A stretch of DNA of 64,000 bases from an uncultured Lachnospiraceae bacterium. Its GTDB lineage: Bacteria > Bacillota > Clostridia > Lachnospirales > Lachnospiraceae. The notes under the pieces are model-generated. The model was given only the letters and a program-made list of their open reading frames with translations. It had not been told where the DNA came from and searched no databases. This document shows positions 17,726 through 27,310 of this stretch, in pieces. Both the position numbers and the translations under genes were made by a program. The DNA is taken from positions 1 to 64,000 of the forward strand of contig USGU01000008.1 in assembly GCA_900554415.1 (NCBI GenBank), given 5' to 3'. Every line of letters starts with the position of its first letter. Within the stretch, counting starts at the first letter, position 1.

Positions 17726-17807
17726 AAAATGTGACAAGCACAAAAGAGGGAGAATATTTTCAGATTTTTTTTCATAAATTCTCTTAGAAAGAGAAGGAGG
17801 AAATACT

Positions 17808-18179
17808 ATGGAAAGAAAAAAGGAAAATGAAACCCGGATTGGCAGCTTTATCAAGTCGCTGCTTGCAGCATATGTGGTAAGCTGTATCATGTTATTTCTT
17901 TTAAGTTTTTTGTTATACAAGTTTGATTTATCGGAGCAGACAGTACAGATAGGCATTATTTTAACCTATATACTGTCTGCTTTTGTTGGTGGATTTGTAA
18001 TGGGGAAAAAAGCAAAAACAAGACGATTCTTGTGGGGGATGGCTGTTGGTATTTTGTATTTTGCTTTTCTGGCATGCATTTCTTTTGGAGTATACCGTTC
18101 TGCTTTTCGGGGAACAGAATGGATTCTTGCCTTTGTGTTCTGTACAGCAGGAGGAATGGCAGGCGGTATGATGTCCTGA
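17808..18179 (+). CDS. TIGR04086 family small membrane protein
   Basis: A 123-residue protein with four predicted membrane segments (about 18-38, 48-66, 72-92, 100-120), glycine-rich at FVGGFVMGKK and AGGMAGGMMS. The pattern matches the TIGR04086/YrzE family, found beside secDF and yajC in many Clostridia; secDF is two genes downstream here. The ribosome site is AAGGAGG. Function is not established. Confidence 0.75.
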   Translation: MERKKENETRIGSFIKSLLAAYVVSCIMLFLLSFLLYKFDLSEQTVQIGIILTYILSAFVGGFVMGKKAKTRRFLWGMAVGILYFAFLACISFGVYRSAFRGTEWILAFVFCTAGGMAGGMMS

Positions 18180-18293
18180 AAATGGGTGTGGTATGAGAAA
18201 AACGATTTGCAATATTAGAGAAAATTGTAGAGAAAAAGGGAGAAATGTGTTATAATCCACTGCGTCGATAAACGTGGAAGGAGAGGCATAGTG

Positions 18294-19619
18294 ATGTATA
18301 AAGAAGTATCAAAGAATATGCTGACATTTATAAAAAACAGTCCTTCCGCATTCCATGCTGTTCAGAATATGAAAGAAGAGCTTGCAGCGAATGGATATGT
18401 GGAGTTGTTAGAAGGAAAAGAATGGACAATTTCTCCTGGCGGAAAATATTTTGTCATAAGAAATGGCTCCAGTATCATTGCATTTCAGGTGGGAACAGAA
18501 CTGGAGAATTATGGGTTCCATGTTGTGGCCTCTCACAGTGATTCGCCGACCTTTAAGGTAAAAGAAAATGCGGAACTTGAAGTGCGTGGAAAGTATACCC
18601 AACTGAACACCGAAGGATATGGAGGAATGCTCTGCGCCACATGGATGGACAGACCATTATCTGTTGCCGGGCGTGTATTGGTGTGGGAAGATAACCGGAT
18701 TGAAACTAGATTATTGAAAATTGACCGGGATTTACTTATGATTCCGAACGTTGCTATTCATATGGACCGGACGGTAAATGATGGTTACAAATATAATAAG
18801 CAGATAGACATGCTGCCGCTTTTTGGAGGAGCAGATACAAAAAAGGGCGATTTTAAGAAATTAATTGCTGCAGAGCTTGGCGTGGATGAGTCTGCAATAT
18901 ATGGCAGTGACTTGTATTTGTATAATCGCATGGAACCATCCATCTGGGGAGCGAATGAAGAGTTTATTTCCGCTCCACATCTGGATGACCTTCAGTGTGC
19001 TTATTCCGCATTACAGGGATTCTTACAAGGACAGAATTCTAAAAATATCAATGTAATGGCGTGCTATGATAATGAAGAGGTCGGTTCCGGTACCAAGCAG
19101 GGAGCAGGTTCTACATTCCTGTATGACGTGTTTCACAGGGTAAATACTGCACTTGGAAAGCCGGAAGAAGCATATTACCGGGCACTTGCAAACAGTTTTA
19201 TGCTAAGCGCGGATAATGCTCATGCGGTGCATCCGAATCATCCGGAAAAGACGGATGCGGTCAATTGTGTATATATGAATGAAGGAATCGTAGTGAAGTC
19301 TCATGCAGGACAGAAATATACTAGCGATGCGGTGAGCATTGCAATTTTCCGTAAAATCTGTGAGGCGGCAGGTGTACCTGTCCAGTTCTTTGCCAACCGT
19401 TCTGATATGACAGGAGGAAGTACACTGGGAAATATTTCTTCCACAAAGGTTGCCATGAATTCCGTTGACATCGGACTTCCACAGCTTGCCATGCACTCTT
19501 CTTATGAGACTGCAGGAGTAAAAGATACCTATTACATGGTAAAAGCCATGGAAATGTTTTATAAAACAACACTTTTTGAGGTATCAGAAGGTGCATGGAA
19601 TATTGACGTTCAGGCATAA
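18294..19619 (+). CDS. apeB: M18 family aminopeptidase
   Basis: A 441-residue cytoplasmic zinc aminopeptidase (aspartyl aminopeptidase/ApeB-like) acting in peptide turnover. The binuclear metal and catalytic motifs are visible: VVASHSDSPTFKVK (about residue 80), HLDDLQCAYSAL (about 230), CYDNEEVGSGTKQGAGS (about 260) and DNAHAVHPNHPEK (about 305). GTG 18291 and ATG 18294 are adjacent in frame; spacing from GGAAGGAGAGG favours the ATG. A TATAAT at 18251 without a clear -35 lies upstream. Confidence 0.92.
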   Translation: MYKEVSKNMLTFIKNSPSAFHAVQNMKEELAANGYVELLEGKEWTISPGGKYFVIRNGSSIIAFQVGTELENYGFHVVASHSDSPTFKVKENAELEVRGKYTQLNTEGYGGMLCATWMDRPLSVAGRVLVWEDNRIETRLLKIDRDLLMIPNVAIHMDRTVNDGYKYNKQIDMLPLFGGADTKKGDFKKLIAAELGVDESAIYGSDLYLYNRMEPSIWGANEEFISAPHLDDLQCAYSALQGFLQGQNSKNINVMACYDNEEVGSGTKQGAGSTFLYDVFHRVNTALGKPEEAYYRALANSFMLSADNAHAVHPNHPEKTDAVNCVYMNEGIVVKSHAGQKYTSDAVSIAIFRKICEAAGVPVQFFANRSDMTGGSTLGNISSTKVAMNSVDIGLPQLAMHSSYETAGVKDTYYMVKAMEMFYKTTLFEVSEGAWNIDVQA

Positions 19620-19631
19620 GTCTGTTATACT
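19603..19631 (+). promoter_or_regulatory. Promoter of secDF inside the end of the aminopeptidase gene
   Basis: TTGACG (19603-19608), a 17-base spacer and TATACT (19626-19631) with an extended TG (TGTTATACT). The -35 box lies in the last codons of the M18 gene, so secDF can be transcribed separately. Confidence 0.7.
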
Positions 19632-19678
19632 TGCTAAGATTGTGAAATAGAAGACGGAAAGAGAAAGGAAGTAACAAA

Positions 19679-21826
19679 ATGAAAAAGAATAAGGGCGTTT
19701 TGAGCCTTATCCTGATTGCGGCACTGACAGTGCTCCTGGGCTTTACATGCATTGTTGGATTTGGGGAAAACCACACTGGGTCAGCGAGAAATATTAAACT
19801 GGGACTGGACTTAAATGGTGGTGTAAGTATTACTTATCAGGTAAAAGGAGATACTCCTACATCAGAGCAGATGTCAGATACCATTTACAAGTTACAGAAG
19901 CGTGTAGAACAGTATAGTAAGGAAGTAAGTGTGTATCAGGAGGGTGACGACCGGATTAATATCGAAATTCCGGGTGTTACCGATGCAAATGCTATCCTGG
20001 AAGAACTTGGTAAACCGGGTTCACTGGAATTTCAGGATATGGATGGCAATGTAGTTCTGGATGGAACAGATGTTAAGAGCGCAGAAGCAAAGACACAGCA
20101 GAACCAGACTACAAAAGCAAACGAATATGTGGTTGTTCTGTCTCTTACAGATGAAGGAACTACCAAGTTTGCTCAGGCAACAACAGATAATCTTGGCAAA
20201 CAGATTGCCATTGTCTATGATGGGGAAACAATCAGTTCTCCAGTTGTAAACAATGTGATTGATGGTGGAGAAGCATATATTTCCGGCATGAGCAGCTATG
20301 AAGCAGCAGAAAACCTTGCTTCTACCATTCGTATCGGTGGACTCCAGCTTGAACTGGAAGAACTCCGTTCGAACGTAGTTGGAGCACAGCTTGGTTCCGC
20401 AGCAATTGAGACAAGCTTAAAAGCAGGTGTAATCGGACTTGCTATTGTATTTGTGTTCATGTGTATTGTATATTTGCTTCCAGGATTTGCATCAAGTATT
20501 GCACTTTTAATTTACACAGGTATTGTCATTGTACTTTTGAATGCGTTTAACATTACCCTGACACTTCCGGGTATCGCGGGTATCATCCTTGGTATTGGTA
20601 TGGCGGTTGATGCGAATGTTATTATTTTCGCACGTGTGCGTGAAGAAATTTCAGCAGGAATCAGTGTAAAGACTGCACTGAAAAATGGTTTCCAGAAAGC
20701 CATGTCTGCAATTCTGGATGGTAATATTACTACTTTGATTGCAGCTTTAGTGCTTTGGATTAAAGGTTCCGGAACAGTAAAAGGATTTGCACAGACACTG
20801 GCACTTGGTATCATTGTATCTATGTTTACTGCACTGGTGGTTACAAGACTTATCATATTTGCGTTCTATGCAATCGGTATCCGTGATGTGAAGTTCTATG
20901 GAAAAACAAAAGAAGTAAGAAAGCCAATCGATTTTCTCGGAAAGAGAAAATACTTCTTTGCACTTTCTGCACTTGTGATCGTGATTGGTTTCGTAGCTAT
21001 GGGAATCCAGTCAGCAAATGGAAACGGTGCATTGAATTACAGTCTTGATTTCAAGGGTGGAACTTCTACCAATGTAACATTTAACGAAGATTATTCTATT
21101 GAAGAAATTGACGAAAAGATTGTTCCGGTTGTAGAAGAAACAGTCGGAGATAAGAATGTTCAGACTCAGAAGGTAAAAGGAACAAATCAGGTTATTATTA
21201 AGACAAAAGCACTTGACCTTGATGGAAGAGAAGCACTGAATAAAGCATTGGTAGATAACTTCGGTGTAGATGACTCTCTGATTACAGCAGAAAATATCAG
21301 TTCTACTGTAAGTTCAGAAATGCGTCAGGATGCAATTATTGCTGTTGCTATCGCAACTATTTGTATGTTGATTTACATCTGGTTCCGCTTCAGTGATATC
21401 CGTTTCGCTACAAGTGCGGTTATCGCATTGATACATGACGTACTGGTTGTACTTACTTTCTATGCGATTGCAAGAGTATCGGTAGGTAATACATTTATCG
21501 CTTGTATGCTTACTATTGTCGGTTACTCCATTAATGCAACCATCGTTATTTTTGACCGTATCCGTGAAGAAATGAAGTATAAGAGAAGAGATGAAGATTT
21601 GGCGGATGTGGTAAACAAGAGTATTACATACACATTGACAAGAAGTATTTATACTTCCTTTACAACAATTGTAATGGTTGCAGTATTATATATTCTTGGT
21701 GTAAGCTCCATTAAAGAATTTGCAAGTCCGCTTATGGTTGGATTTATCGGTGGAGCATACTCATCTGTATGCATTACAGGTGCACTTTGGTATGTAATGA
21801 AGAAGCATTCCAAAAAGAAAGCATAA
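19679..21826 (+). CDS. secDF: Fused protein translocase subunit SecDF
   Basis: A 715-residue membrane protein that uses the proton gradient to help pull secreted proteins through SecYEG. SecD part: N-terminal helix, GLDLNGGVSITYQV (about residue 40), extracytoplasmic P1 domain, then GIAGIILGIGMAVDANVIIFAR in the membrane region. SecF part begins near residue 415 (KPIDFLGKRKYFF), with SLDFKGGTSTNV and the matching GYSINATIVIFDRIREE. About twelve helices in all. The fused form is as in Bacillus. A strong terminator follows. Confidence 0.96.
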   Translation: MKKNKGVLSLILIAALTVLLGFTCIVGFGENHTGSARNIKLGLDLNGGVSITYQVKGDTPTSEQMSDTIYKLQKRVEQYSKEVSVYQEGDDRINIEIPGVTDANAILEELGKPGSLEFQDMDGNVVLDGTDVKSAEAKTQQNQTTKANEYVVVLSLTDEGTTKFAQATTDNLGKQIAIVYDGETISSPVVNNVIDGGEAYISGMSSYEAAENLASTIRIGGLQLELEELRSNVVGAQLGSAAIETSLKAGVIGLAIVFVFMCIVYLLPGFASSIALLIYTGIVIVLLNAFNITLTLPGIAGIILGIGMAVDANVIIFARVREEISAGISVKTALKNGFQKAMSAILDGNITTLIAALVLWIKGSGTVKGFAQTLALGIIVSMFTALVVTRLIIFAFYAIGIRDVKFYGKTKEVRKPIDFLGKRKYFFALSALVIVIGFVAMGIQSANGNGALNYSLDFKGGTSTNVTFNEDYSIEEIDEKIVPVVEETVGDKNVQTQKVKGTNQVIIKTKALDLDGREALNKALVDNFGVDDSLITAENISSTVSSEMRQDAIIAVAIATICMLIYIWFRFSDIRFATSAVIALIHDVLVVLTFYAIARVSVGNTFIACMLTIVGYSINATIVIFDRIREEMKYKRRDEDLADVVNKSITYTLTRSIYTSFTTIVMVAVLYILGVSSIKEFASPLMVGFIGGAYSSVCITGALWYVMKKHSKKKA

Positions 21827-21850
21827 ATTTAGCAAAAGCGCAAAATAAAG

Positions 21851-21882
21851 AATAAGAATGTGCCCTGGCACATTCTTATTTT
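21851..21882 (+). terminator. Rho-independent terminator of secDF
   Basis: AATAAGAATGTGC and GCACATTCTTATT form a perfect stem with loop CCTG, followed by TT. The A-rich left arm could let it act in both directions. Confidence 0.88.
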
Positions 21883-21935
21883 CTATTTCATTAGAAAAGG
21901 ATATCTGGTAAAAGAAATTGGTAGGAAGGGATAAG

Positions 21936-23696
21936 ATGGAAAAGTGGGTTTTATTAAGAAAAGGAGCTGATTTTGAACATATCAGCCAAAAATTTCATGT
22001 CAGTCCCAGAATTGCATCTCTGATTCGGAACCGGGAGATTGTCGGAGATGAAGCGATTGAACGGTATCTGCACGGGACAATAGCTGATTTGTACGATGGT
22101 ATGTTGATAAAAGACATGGATAAGGCAGTTGCGGTTCTGACAGAGAAAATCCGTGAAGGCAGACGAATCCGTATCATCGGTGATTATGATATAGATGGAG
22201 TCCAGGCAACTTATATTCTGATGGAAGGATTCCGACGTCTGGGAGCTGTTGTGGACAGCGATATCCCGGATAGAATGACAGATGGATATGGACTGAATCA
22301 GAACCTCATAGACCGGGCACTGGAAGCAGGAATTGATACCATCGTGACTTGCGACAATGGGATTGCAGCGGCAAAAGAGATTGCGTATGCCAAGAGTCTT
22401 AATATGGCAGTCGTTGTGACGGACCATCACGAAGTACCATTTGAAGAACAGGATGGAGTCCGCTCTTATCTGATTCCTCCTGCAGATGCAGTGGTGGACC
22501 CTAAGAGAGAGGACTGCCCTTATCCTTTTAAAGAACTTTGCGGTGCGGCGGTGGCATATAAGCTGGTGGAAGCGCTTACTGAAGCCATGGGAGCAGATGC
22601 AGAAGAAGTGGATTATCTGATGGAGAATGTGGCCATCGCAACCATCGGAGATGTGATGGATTTGAAGGATGAAAATCGGATTTTTGTAAAACAGGGTCTG
22701 GAAATGCTGGAACACACTAGAAATCTTGGACTTCAGGCATTAATCGAATGTACTGGAATCAACAAAGAGGCAATCAGTCCATACCACATTGGATTCGTGC
22801 TTGGTCCATGTATCAATGCTTCGGGAAGACTGGATACGGCAAAACGGGCACTGGCACTGCTGAATGCCAAAGAGAAGAAAGAGGCAGATGTGCTTGCGGG
22901 AGATTTGAAAGCGTTAAATGACAGCAGAAAAGATATGACAGCCCGTGCTCTTGAGGATGCTTTGATTCAGGTGGAAACAACGGAAATCCGGGAAGATGAT
23001 GTGTTGGTCATCTATTTGCCGGACTGCCATGAAAGTCTGGCAGGGATTGTAGCCGGAAAAGTGCGGGAAAAATATTACAAGCCTGTATTTGTATTAACCA
23101 GAGCGGCAGAAGGACTGAAAGGTTCGGGACGCTCTATTGAGACATGGCATATGTATGAAGGAATCCACAGATGCGCCCATCTTCTTACAAAGTACGGAGG
23201 GCATAAGATGGCGGCGGGTTTATCGATGCCGGAAGAAAATCTGGATGCTTTCCGCAGGCTTATTAATGAAAAATCCGGAATTACGGAAGACGATTTGGCA
23301 GAAAAAATTTCCATAGATATGCAGCTTCCATTTTCCTGTATTACGGAATCTTTTATAAGGGAATTAAGTGTGCTCGAACCCTTTGGAAAAGGGAATACGA
23401 AGCCGTTGTTTGCGGAACGGAATGTACTGGTTAAAAGTGCCCGTATTCTCGGAAAAAACCAAAATGTACTGAAACTCAGGGTAGAAGACCAGAGTCGGAA
23501 ACAGATGGATGCGGTGTATTTTGGAAATATTTCGGATTTTCAGACTTACATAGCCGGAAAATATGGAAGGGATGCTATGGAGCAGTTACTTCGTGGAAAT
23601 GGAAGCGGCATATTCATGGCATTTACCTATTATCCGGATATCAATGAGTATCAGGGCATAAAAAACGTACAGATTATCGTACAGAATTATAAATAA
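21936..23696 (+). CDS. recJ: Single-stranded-DNA exonuclease RecJ
   Basis: A 586-residue 5'-3' single-strand DNA exonuclease for recombination and mismatch repair. DHH-family motifs are in order: GDYDIDGVQATY (about residue 82), TCDNGIAAA, VTDHHEVPF (about 165), and the DHHA1 glycine region GRSIETW...GGHKMAAG (about 400-435); an OB-like domain is at the end (about 460-586). The chosen ATG 21936 has GGAAGGG upstream; a TTG six codons earlier overlaps that site. It opens a conserved clostridial run with apt and relA. Confidence 0.9.
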   Translation: MEKWVLLRKGADFEHISQKFHVSPRIASLIRNREIVGDEAIERYLHGTIADLYDGMLIKDMDKAVAVLTEKIREGRRIRIIGDYDIDGVQATYILMEGFRRLGAVVDSDIPDRMTDGYGLNQNLIDRALEAGIDTIVTCDNGIAAAKEIAYAKSLNMAVVVTDHHEVPFEEQDGVRSYLIPPADAVVDPKREDCPYPFKELCGAAVAYKLVEALTEAMGADAEEVDYLMENVAIATIGDVMDLKDENRIFVKQGLEMLEHTRNLGLQALIECTGINKEAISPYHIGFVLGPCINASGRLDTAKRALALLNAKEKKEADVLAGDLKALNDSRKDMTARALEDALIQVETTEIREDDVLVIYLPDCHESLAGIVAGKVREKYYKPVFVLTRAAEGLKGSGRSIETWHMYEGIHRCAHLLTKYGGHKMAAGLSMPEENLDAFRRLINEKSGITEDDLAEKISIDMQLPFSCITESFIRELSVLEPFGKGNTKPLFAERNVLVKSARILGKNQNVLKLRVEDQSRKQMDAVYFGNISDFQTYIAGKYGRDAMEQLLRGNGSGIFMAFTYYPDINEYQGIKNVQIIVQNYK

Positions 23697-23699
23697 ATT

Positions 23700-23727
23700 T
23701 TGAAAAATAAAAAAAATATGTTATACT
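23700..23727 (+). promoter_or_regulatory. Promoter of the apt-relA operon
   Basis: TTGAAA (23700-23705), a 16-base spacer and TATACT (23722-23727) with extended TG (TGTTATACT), in the 73-base gap after recJ. Confidence 0.65.
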
Positions 23728-23769
23728 AAAGAATATTCTGAAATTTTTGACTAAAGGGTGGAATGGATT

Positions 23770-24294
23770 ATGAAAAAATTAGAAGATTATGTGGTAACAA
23801 TTCCAGATTTTCCGGAAAAAGGAATCATGTTCCGGGATGTAACAAGCATTTTGGAAGATAAAGACGGATTAAAGCTTGCAATTGATTCTTTACAGGAACT
23901 TATGAAAGACAAAGAATTTGACGTGATTATCGGGCCGGAATCAAGAGGATTTATTTTCGGTATGCCGCTGGCATATAATATGCACAAATCATTTGTACCT
24001 GTCCGTAAGAAGGGGAAACTTCCTTGTGAGACGGTATCTGTCACATATGAACTGGAATATGGAAGCGCAGAAATCGAGATTCATAAACGCTCCTTAAAAC
24101 CTGGAGATAAAGTAATTATCGTAGATGACCTTATGGCTACGGGCGGAACAATCGAAGCGATTACCAAGTTAGTGGAAAGTCTTGGTGCAGAAGTAGTATC
24201 GGTTGTATGCGTCATGGAGCTTATGGGACTGAATGGAAGGAAAAAGTTACAGGGATATGATGTACAGAGTGTGATTCAGTATCCTGGTAACTAG
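23770..24294 (+). CDS. apt: Adenine phosphoribosyltransferase
   Basis: A 174-residue salvage enzyme making AMP from adenine and PRPP. The PRPP loop VIIVDDLMATGGT (about 119-131) and the N-terminal IPDFPEKGIMFRDVT are diagnostic. ATG 23770 is spaced correctly from GGGTGG; a GTG four codons earlier sits too near it. Its neighbour relA makes ppGpp, a regulator of purine metabolism, and the pair is widely conserved. Confidence 0.96.
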   Translation: MKKLEDYVVTIPDFPEKGIMFRDVTSILEDKDGLKLAIDSLQELMKDKEFDVIIGPESRGFIFGMPLAYNMHKSFVPVRKKGKLPCETVSVTYELEYGSAEIEIHKRSLKPGDKVIIVDDLMATGGTIEAITKLVESLGAEVVSVVCVMELMGLNGRKKLQGYDVQSVIQYPGN

Positions 24295-24337
24295 TAAAGT
24301 GAGAGATTAGAAAATACGTGAGAAGGAGGGGGAAGAT

Positions 24338-26662
24338 ATGGCAGACGAATTTGGTATTGGACAAGAACAGTTAATAGAACCATCTGACAAAAAGCTGGAA
24401 ATTGTAGATGGGCATGCTGTAAAGGCACCCGTTGATTATCAGAACCCGGATGAATTATATAAAAGCCTGATTGAACGTATCCGGAAGTATCATCCATCGG
24501 CAGATATTTCCATGGTAGAGAAGGCTTACCACATTGCGAAAAATGCGCATGAAGGACAGAAAAGAAAGTCGGGAGAAGAATACATTATCCACCCATTATG
24601 GGTTGCCACCATACTGGCACAACTGGAAATGGACAAAGAAACCATTGTTGCAGGTATGTTACACGATGTAGTGGAAGATACAGTTATGACCGATGAAGAA
24701 ATCCGGCAGGAATTCGGTGACGAAGTGGCACTGATCGTAGACGGTGTTACCAAGCTGGGACAATTGTCTTATTCTACGGATAAGCTGGATGTACAGGCAG
24801 AGAATCTTCGTAAGATGTTTCTTGCCATGGCAAAGGATATCCGTGTCATTATTGTAAAGCTGGCTGACCGTCTGCACAATATGCGTACACTGGAATACAT
24901 GAAGCCAGAAAAGCAGAAGGAAAAAGCGAAAGAAACCATGGATATCTATGCGCCAATCGCCCAGAGACTTGGTATTTCCAAGATTAAGATTGAACTGGAC
25001 GATCTGGCATTGAAATATTCCAATCCGGAAGTGTTCTATGACCTTGTAAAGCAGGTAAATGCACGTAAGACAGAGCGTGAGGCATTTATCAAGCAGATTG
25101 TAGACGAAGTGTCCAAACATATGAAGAATGCTTCGATTGAGGCAGATGTCTATGGAAGGGTAAAGCATTTCTTCAGTATTTATAAAAAAATGGTCAATCA
25201 GGATAAAACCATTGACCAGATATATGACTTGTTTGCCGTGCGTATTATTGTAGATTCGGTACGGGACTGTTATGCGGCACTTGGTGTTATCCATGAGATG
25301 TACACACCGGTTCCAGGCAGGTTCAAAGACTTTATTGCCATGCCGAAACCGAATATGTATCAGTCTCTGCATACAACCCTGATGAGCTCCGTTGGACAGC
25401 CGTTTGAAATTCAGATCCGTACCAAGGAAATGCATAAGACGGCTGAATATGGTATTGCGGCACACTGGAAATACAAAGAGTCGGATGACGGCAAGAAGAG
25501 TGTGGAGACCAAAGAAGAAGAGAAGTTGAGCTGGCTTCGCCAGATTCTGGAATGGCAGACGGATATGTCGGACAACAAAGAGTTTATGAATCTTTTAAAA
25601 GGGGATTTGGACTTATTTGCAGAGGATGTATATTGCTTTACACCGAACGGAGATGTAAAGAATCTGCCGAACGGTTCTACGCCAATTGATTTTGCCTATG
25701 CGATTCATACGGCAGTCGGCAATAAGATGGTCGGGGCAAAGGTAAATGGAAAACTGGTCAGCATTGAATACAAGATTCAGAACGGTGACCGTATCGAAAT
25801 CCTGACTTCCCAGAATTCCAAGGGACCGAGCCGTGACTGGCTGAATATTGTCAAGAGTACACAGGCGAAGAATAAAATCAATAACTGGTTTAAGAAAGAA
25901 TTTAAAGAAGAAAACATCGTACGTGGAAAAGAATTACTTTCCTCTTATTGCAGAGCCAAGAGTCTGGTGCTTTCGGATTTGTTAAAGCCGAAATATATGC
26001 AGGCAGTGCAGGAAAAGTATGGTTTTAAAGACTGGGATTCCACACTGGCAGCACTTGGACATGGCGGTTTAAAGGAAGGCCAGATTGTCAACCGTCTGGT
26101 GGAAGAATACAGCAAAGACCATAAGAAAGAGATTACAGATGAGACCATTCTGGAAAAGGTGGCAGAGGCATCCAAGAATAAGGTACACGTTGCCAAATCC
26201 AAGAGTGGTATCGTGGTAAAAGGAATCGATGATATGGCAGTCCGGTTCTCCAGATGCTGTAATCCGGTTCCGGGAGACGAGATTGTGGGCTTTATTACCA
26301 GAGGACGTGGAATGTCAATCCACCGGACAGACTGCATCAATATTCTCCATCTTCCAGATGCGGAAAGAGCCCGTTTGATTCCAGCAGAATGGGGCAAACC
26401 GGAAGGCGGTACGGAAGCAGCAAGCTACATGGCTGAAATCAAGATTTATGCACAGGACAGACAAGGCTTGCTGATGGATATGACGAAGGTATTTACCGAG
26501 ATGACCATTGATGTGAAATCAATGAATGTAAGAACCAGTAAGCAGGGAACGGCTACGATTGAAGCAGGCTTTATTGTAAATGGTCGGGATGAACTTGGAC
26601 GTGTCATCGAAAAGCTCAGACAGTTGCCAGGAATCCTTGATATAGAACGAGCAGTGGGGTAA
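24338..26662 (+). CDS. relA: Bifunctional (p)ppGpp synthetase/hydrolase Rel
   Basis: A 774-residue stringent-response enzyme. Domains in order: HD hydrolase (about 60-200, with GMLHDVVEDT and LADRLHNMRTL), synthetase (about 240-360, YDLFAVRIIV and GRFKDFIAMPKPNMYQSLH), TGS (about 410-470, VYCFTPNGDVKNLPNGSTPIDFAY), a zinc-finger-like region with RCCNPVPGDEIVGF, and ACT (about 690-774). Both activities look intact, since the HD and synthetase motifs are conserved. An AGGAGGGGG ribosome site lies upstream. It is followed after eight bases by an MBL hydrolase gene. Confidence 0.97.
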   Translation: MADEFGIGQEQLIEPSDKKLEIVDGHAVKAPVDYQNPDELYKSLIERIRKYHPSADISMVEKAYHIAKNAHEGQKRKSGEEYIIHPLWVATILAQLEMDKETIVAGMLHDVVEDTVMTDEEIRQEFGDEVALIVDGVTKLGQLSYSTDKLDVQAENLRKMFLAMAKDIRVIIVKLADRLHNMRTLEYMKPEKQKEKAKETMDIYAPIAQRLGISKIKIELDDLALKYSNPEVFYDLVKQVNARKTEREAFIKQIVDEVSKHMKNASIEADVYGRVKHFFSIYKKMVNQDKTIDQIYDLFAVRIIVDSVRDCYAALGVIHEMYTPVPGRFKDFIAMPKPNMYQSLHTTLMSSVGQPFEIQIRTKEMHKTAEYGIAAHWKYKESDDGKKSVETKEEEKLSWLRQILEWQTDMSDNKEFMNLLKGDLDLFAEDVYCFTPNGDVKNLPNGSTPIDFAYAIHTAVGNKMVGAKVNGKLVSIEYKIQNGDRIEILTSQNSKGPSRDWLNIVKSTQAKNKINNWFKKEFKEENIVRGKELLSSYCRAKSLVLSDLLKPKYMQAVQEKYGFKDWDSTLAALGHGGLKEGQIVNRLVEEYSKDHKKEITDETILEKVAEASKNKVHVAKSKSGIVVKGIDDMAVRFSRCCNPVPGDEIVGFITRGRGMSIHRTDCINILHLPDAERARLIPAEWGKPEGGTEAASYMAEIKIYAQDRQGLLMDMTKVFTEMTIDVKSMNVRTSKQGTATIEAGFIVNGRDELGRVIEKLRQLPGILDIERAVG

Positions 26663-26670
26663 GAACAGAA

Positions 26671-27294
26671 ATGAAGATTGAATTATTTGTAACAGGAATT
26701 ATCAGTACAAATTGTTATATCGTGAGCAATGAAGAAACAAAAGAAGCTATTATTATTGACCCGGCAGGCATGACGAAAAAGATGATAGCTTATATTGAAG
26801 AAGAAGGACTGAAATTACAGGCAATTCTTCTGACGCACGGACATTTTGACCATATTATGGGTATTGATAAAACAATAGAAACCTTTGGTGAAATGCCAAT
26901 CTATGTGGAAGAACATGATTTGGCACTTCTGAATAATGCAGACCAGAACGAGTCCATGATTTACACTTCAGGATACAGTCATCCGGGCGGAAATGTGATT
27001 CATGATGGCGATGTGCTTTCTTTCATTGGACATGACTTTCAGGTAATCCATACACCGGGCCATACCGCAGGCGGAGTCTGTTATTATGTGGCAGATGAAG
27101 GGGTACTTTTCAGTGGAGATACCTTATTCCGCTGTTCTGTAGGAAGATTTGATTTTGCTACCAGTAGTAAGGAAGACCTGATTCACTCTGTAAAAGACAA
27201 GTTGTTCTTATTGCCGGATGAAACCAATGTTCTTCCGGGACATAGTCATCCGACAACGATTGGATACGAAAAAGAACATAACCCATACGTGTAG
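26671..27294 (+). CDS. MBL-fold hydrolase (glyoxalase II-like)
   Basis: A 207-residue metallo-beta-lactamase-fold protein with the metal motif THGHFDHIMG (about 54-63), later ligands in HTPGHTAGG and FSGDTLF, and C-terminal PGHSHPTT. It resembles YcbL/YqgX-type hydroxyacylglutathione hydrolases acting on small thioesters. Its constant place between relA and hemZ in Clostridia is a useful marker, but the true substrate is unknown. Confidence 0.88.
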   Translation: MKIELFVTGIISTNCYIVSNEETKEAIIIDPAGMTKKMIAYIEEEGLKLQAILLTHGHFDHIMGIDKTIETFGEMPIYVEEHDLALLNNADQNESMIYTSGYSHPGGNVIHDGDVLSFIGHDFQVIHTPGHTAGGVCYYVADEGVLFSGDTLFRCSVGRFDFATSSKEDLIHSVKDKLFLLPDETNVLPGHSHPTTIGYEKEHNPYV

Positions 27295-27310
27295 AGAGGA
27301 TATCGAGAGA

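Noticed and set aside
17342..17956. 204-codon minus-strand open frame
   Set aside because: Antisense to the end of the ABC exporter gene and the start of the TIGR04086 gene, no domain resemblance.
21954..22715. 253-codon minus-strand open frame
   Set aside because: Antisense to recJ, with Cys/His/Ile-rich composition typical of shadow frames.
24659..25465. 268-codon minus-strand open frame
   Set aside because: Fully antisense to relA; composition is that of a complementary strand of coding DNA, with no ribosome site.
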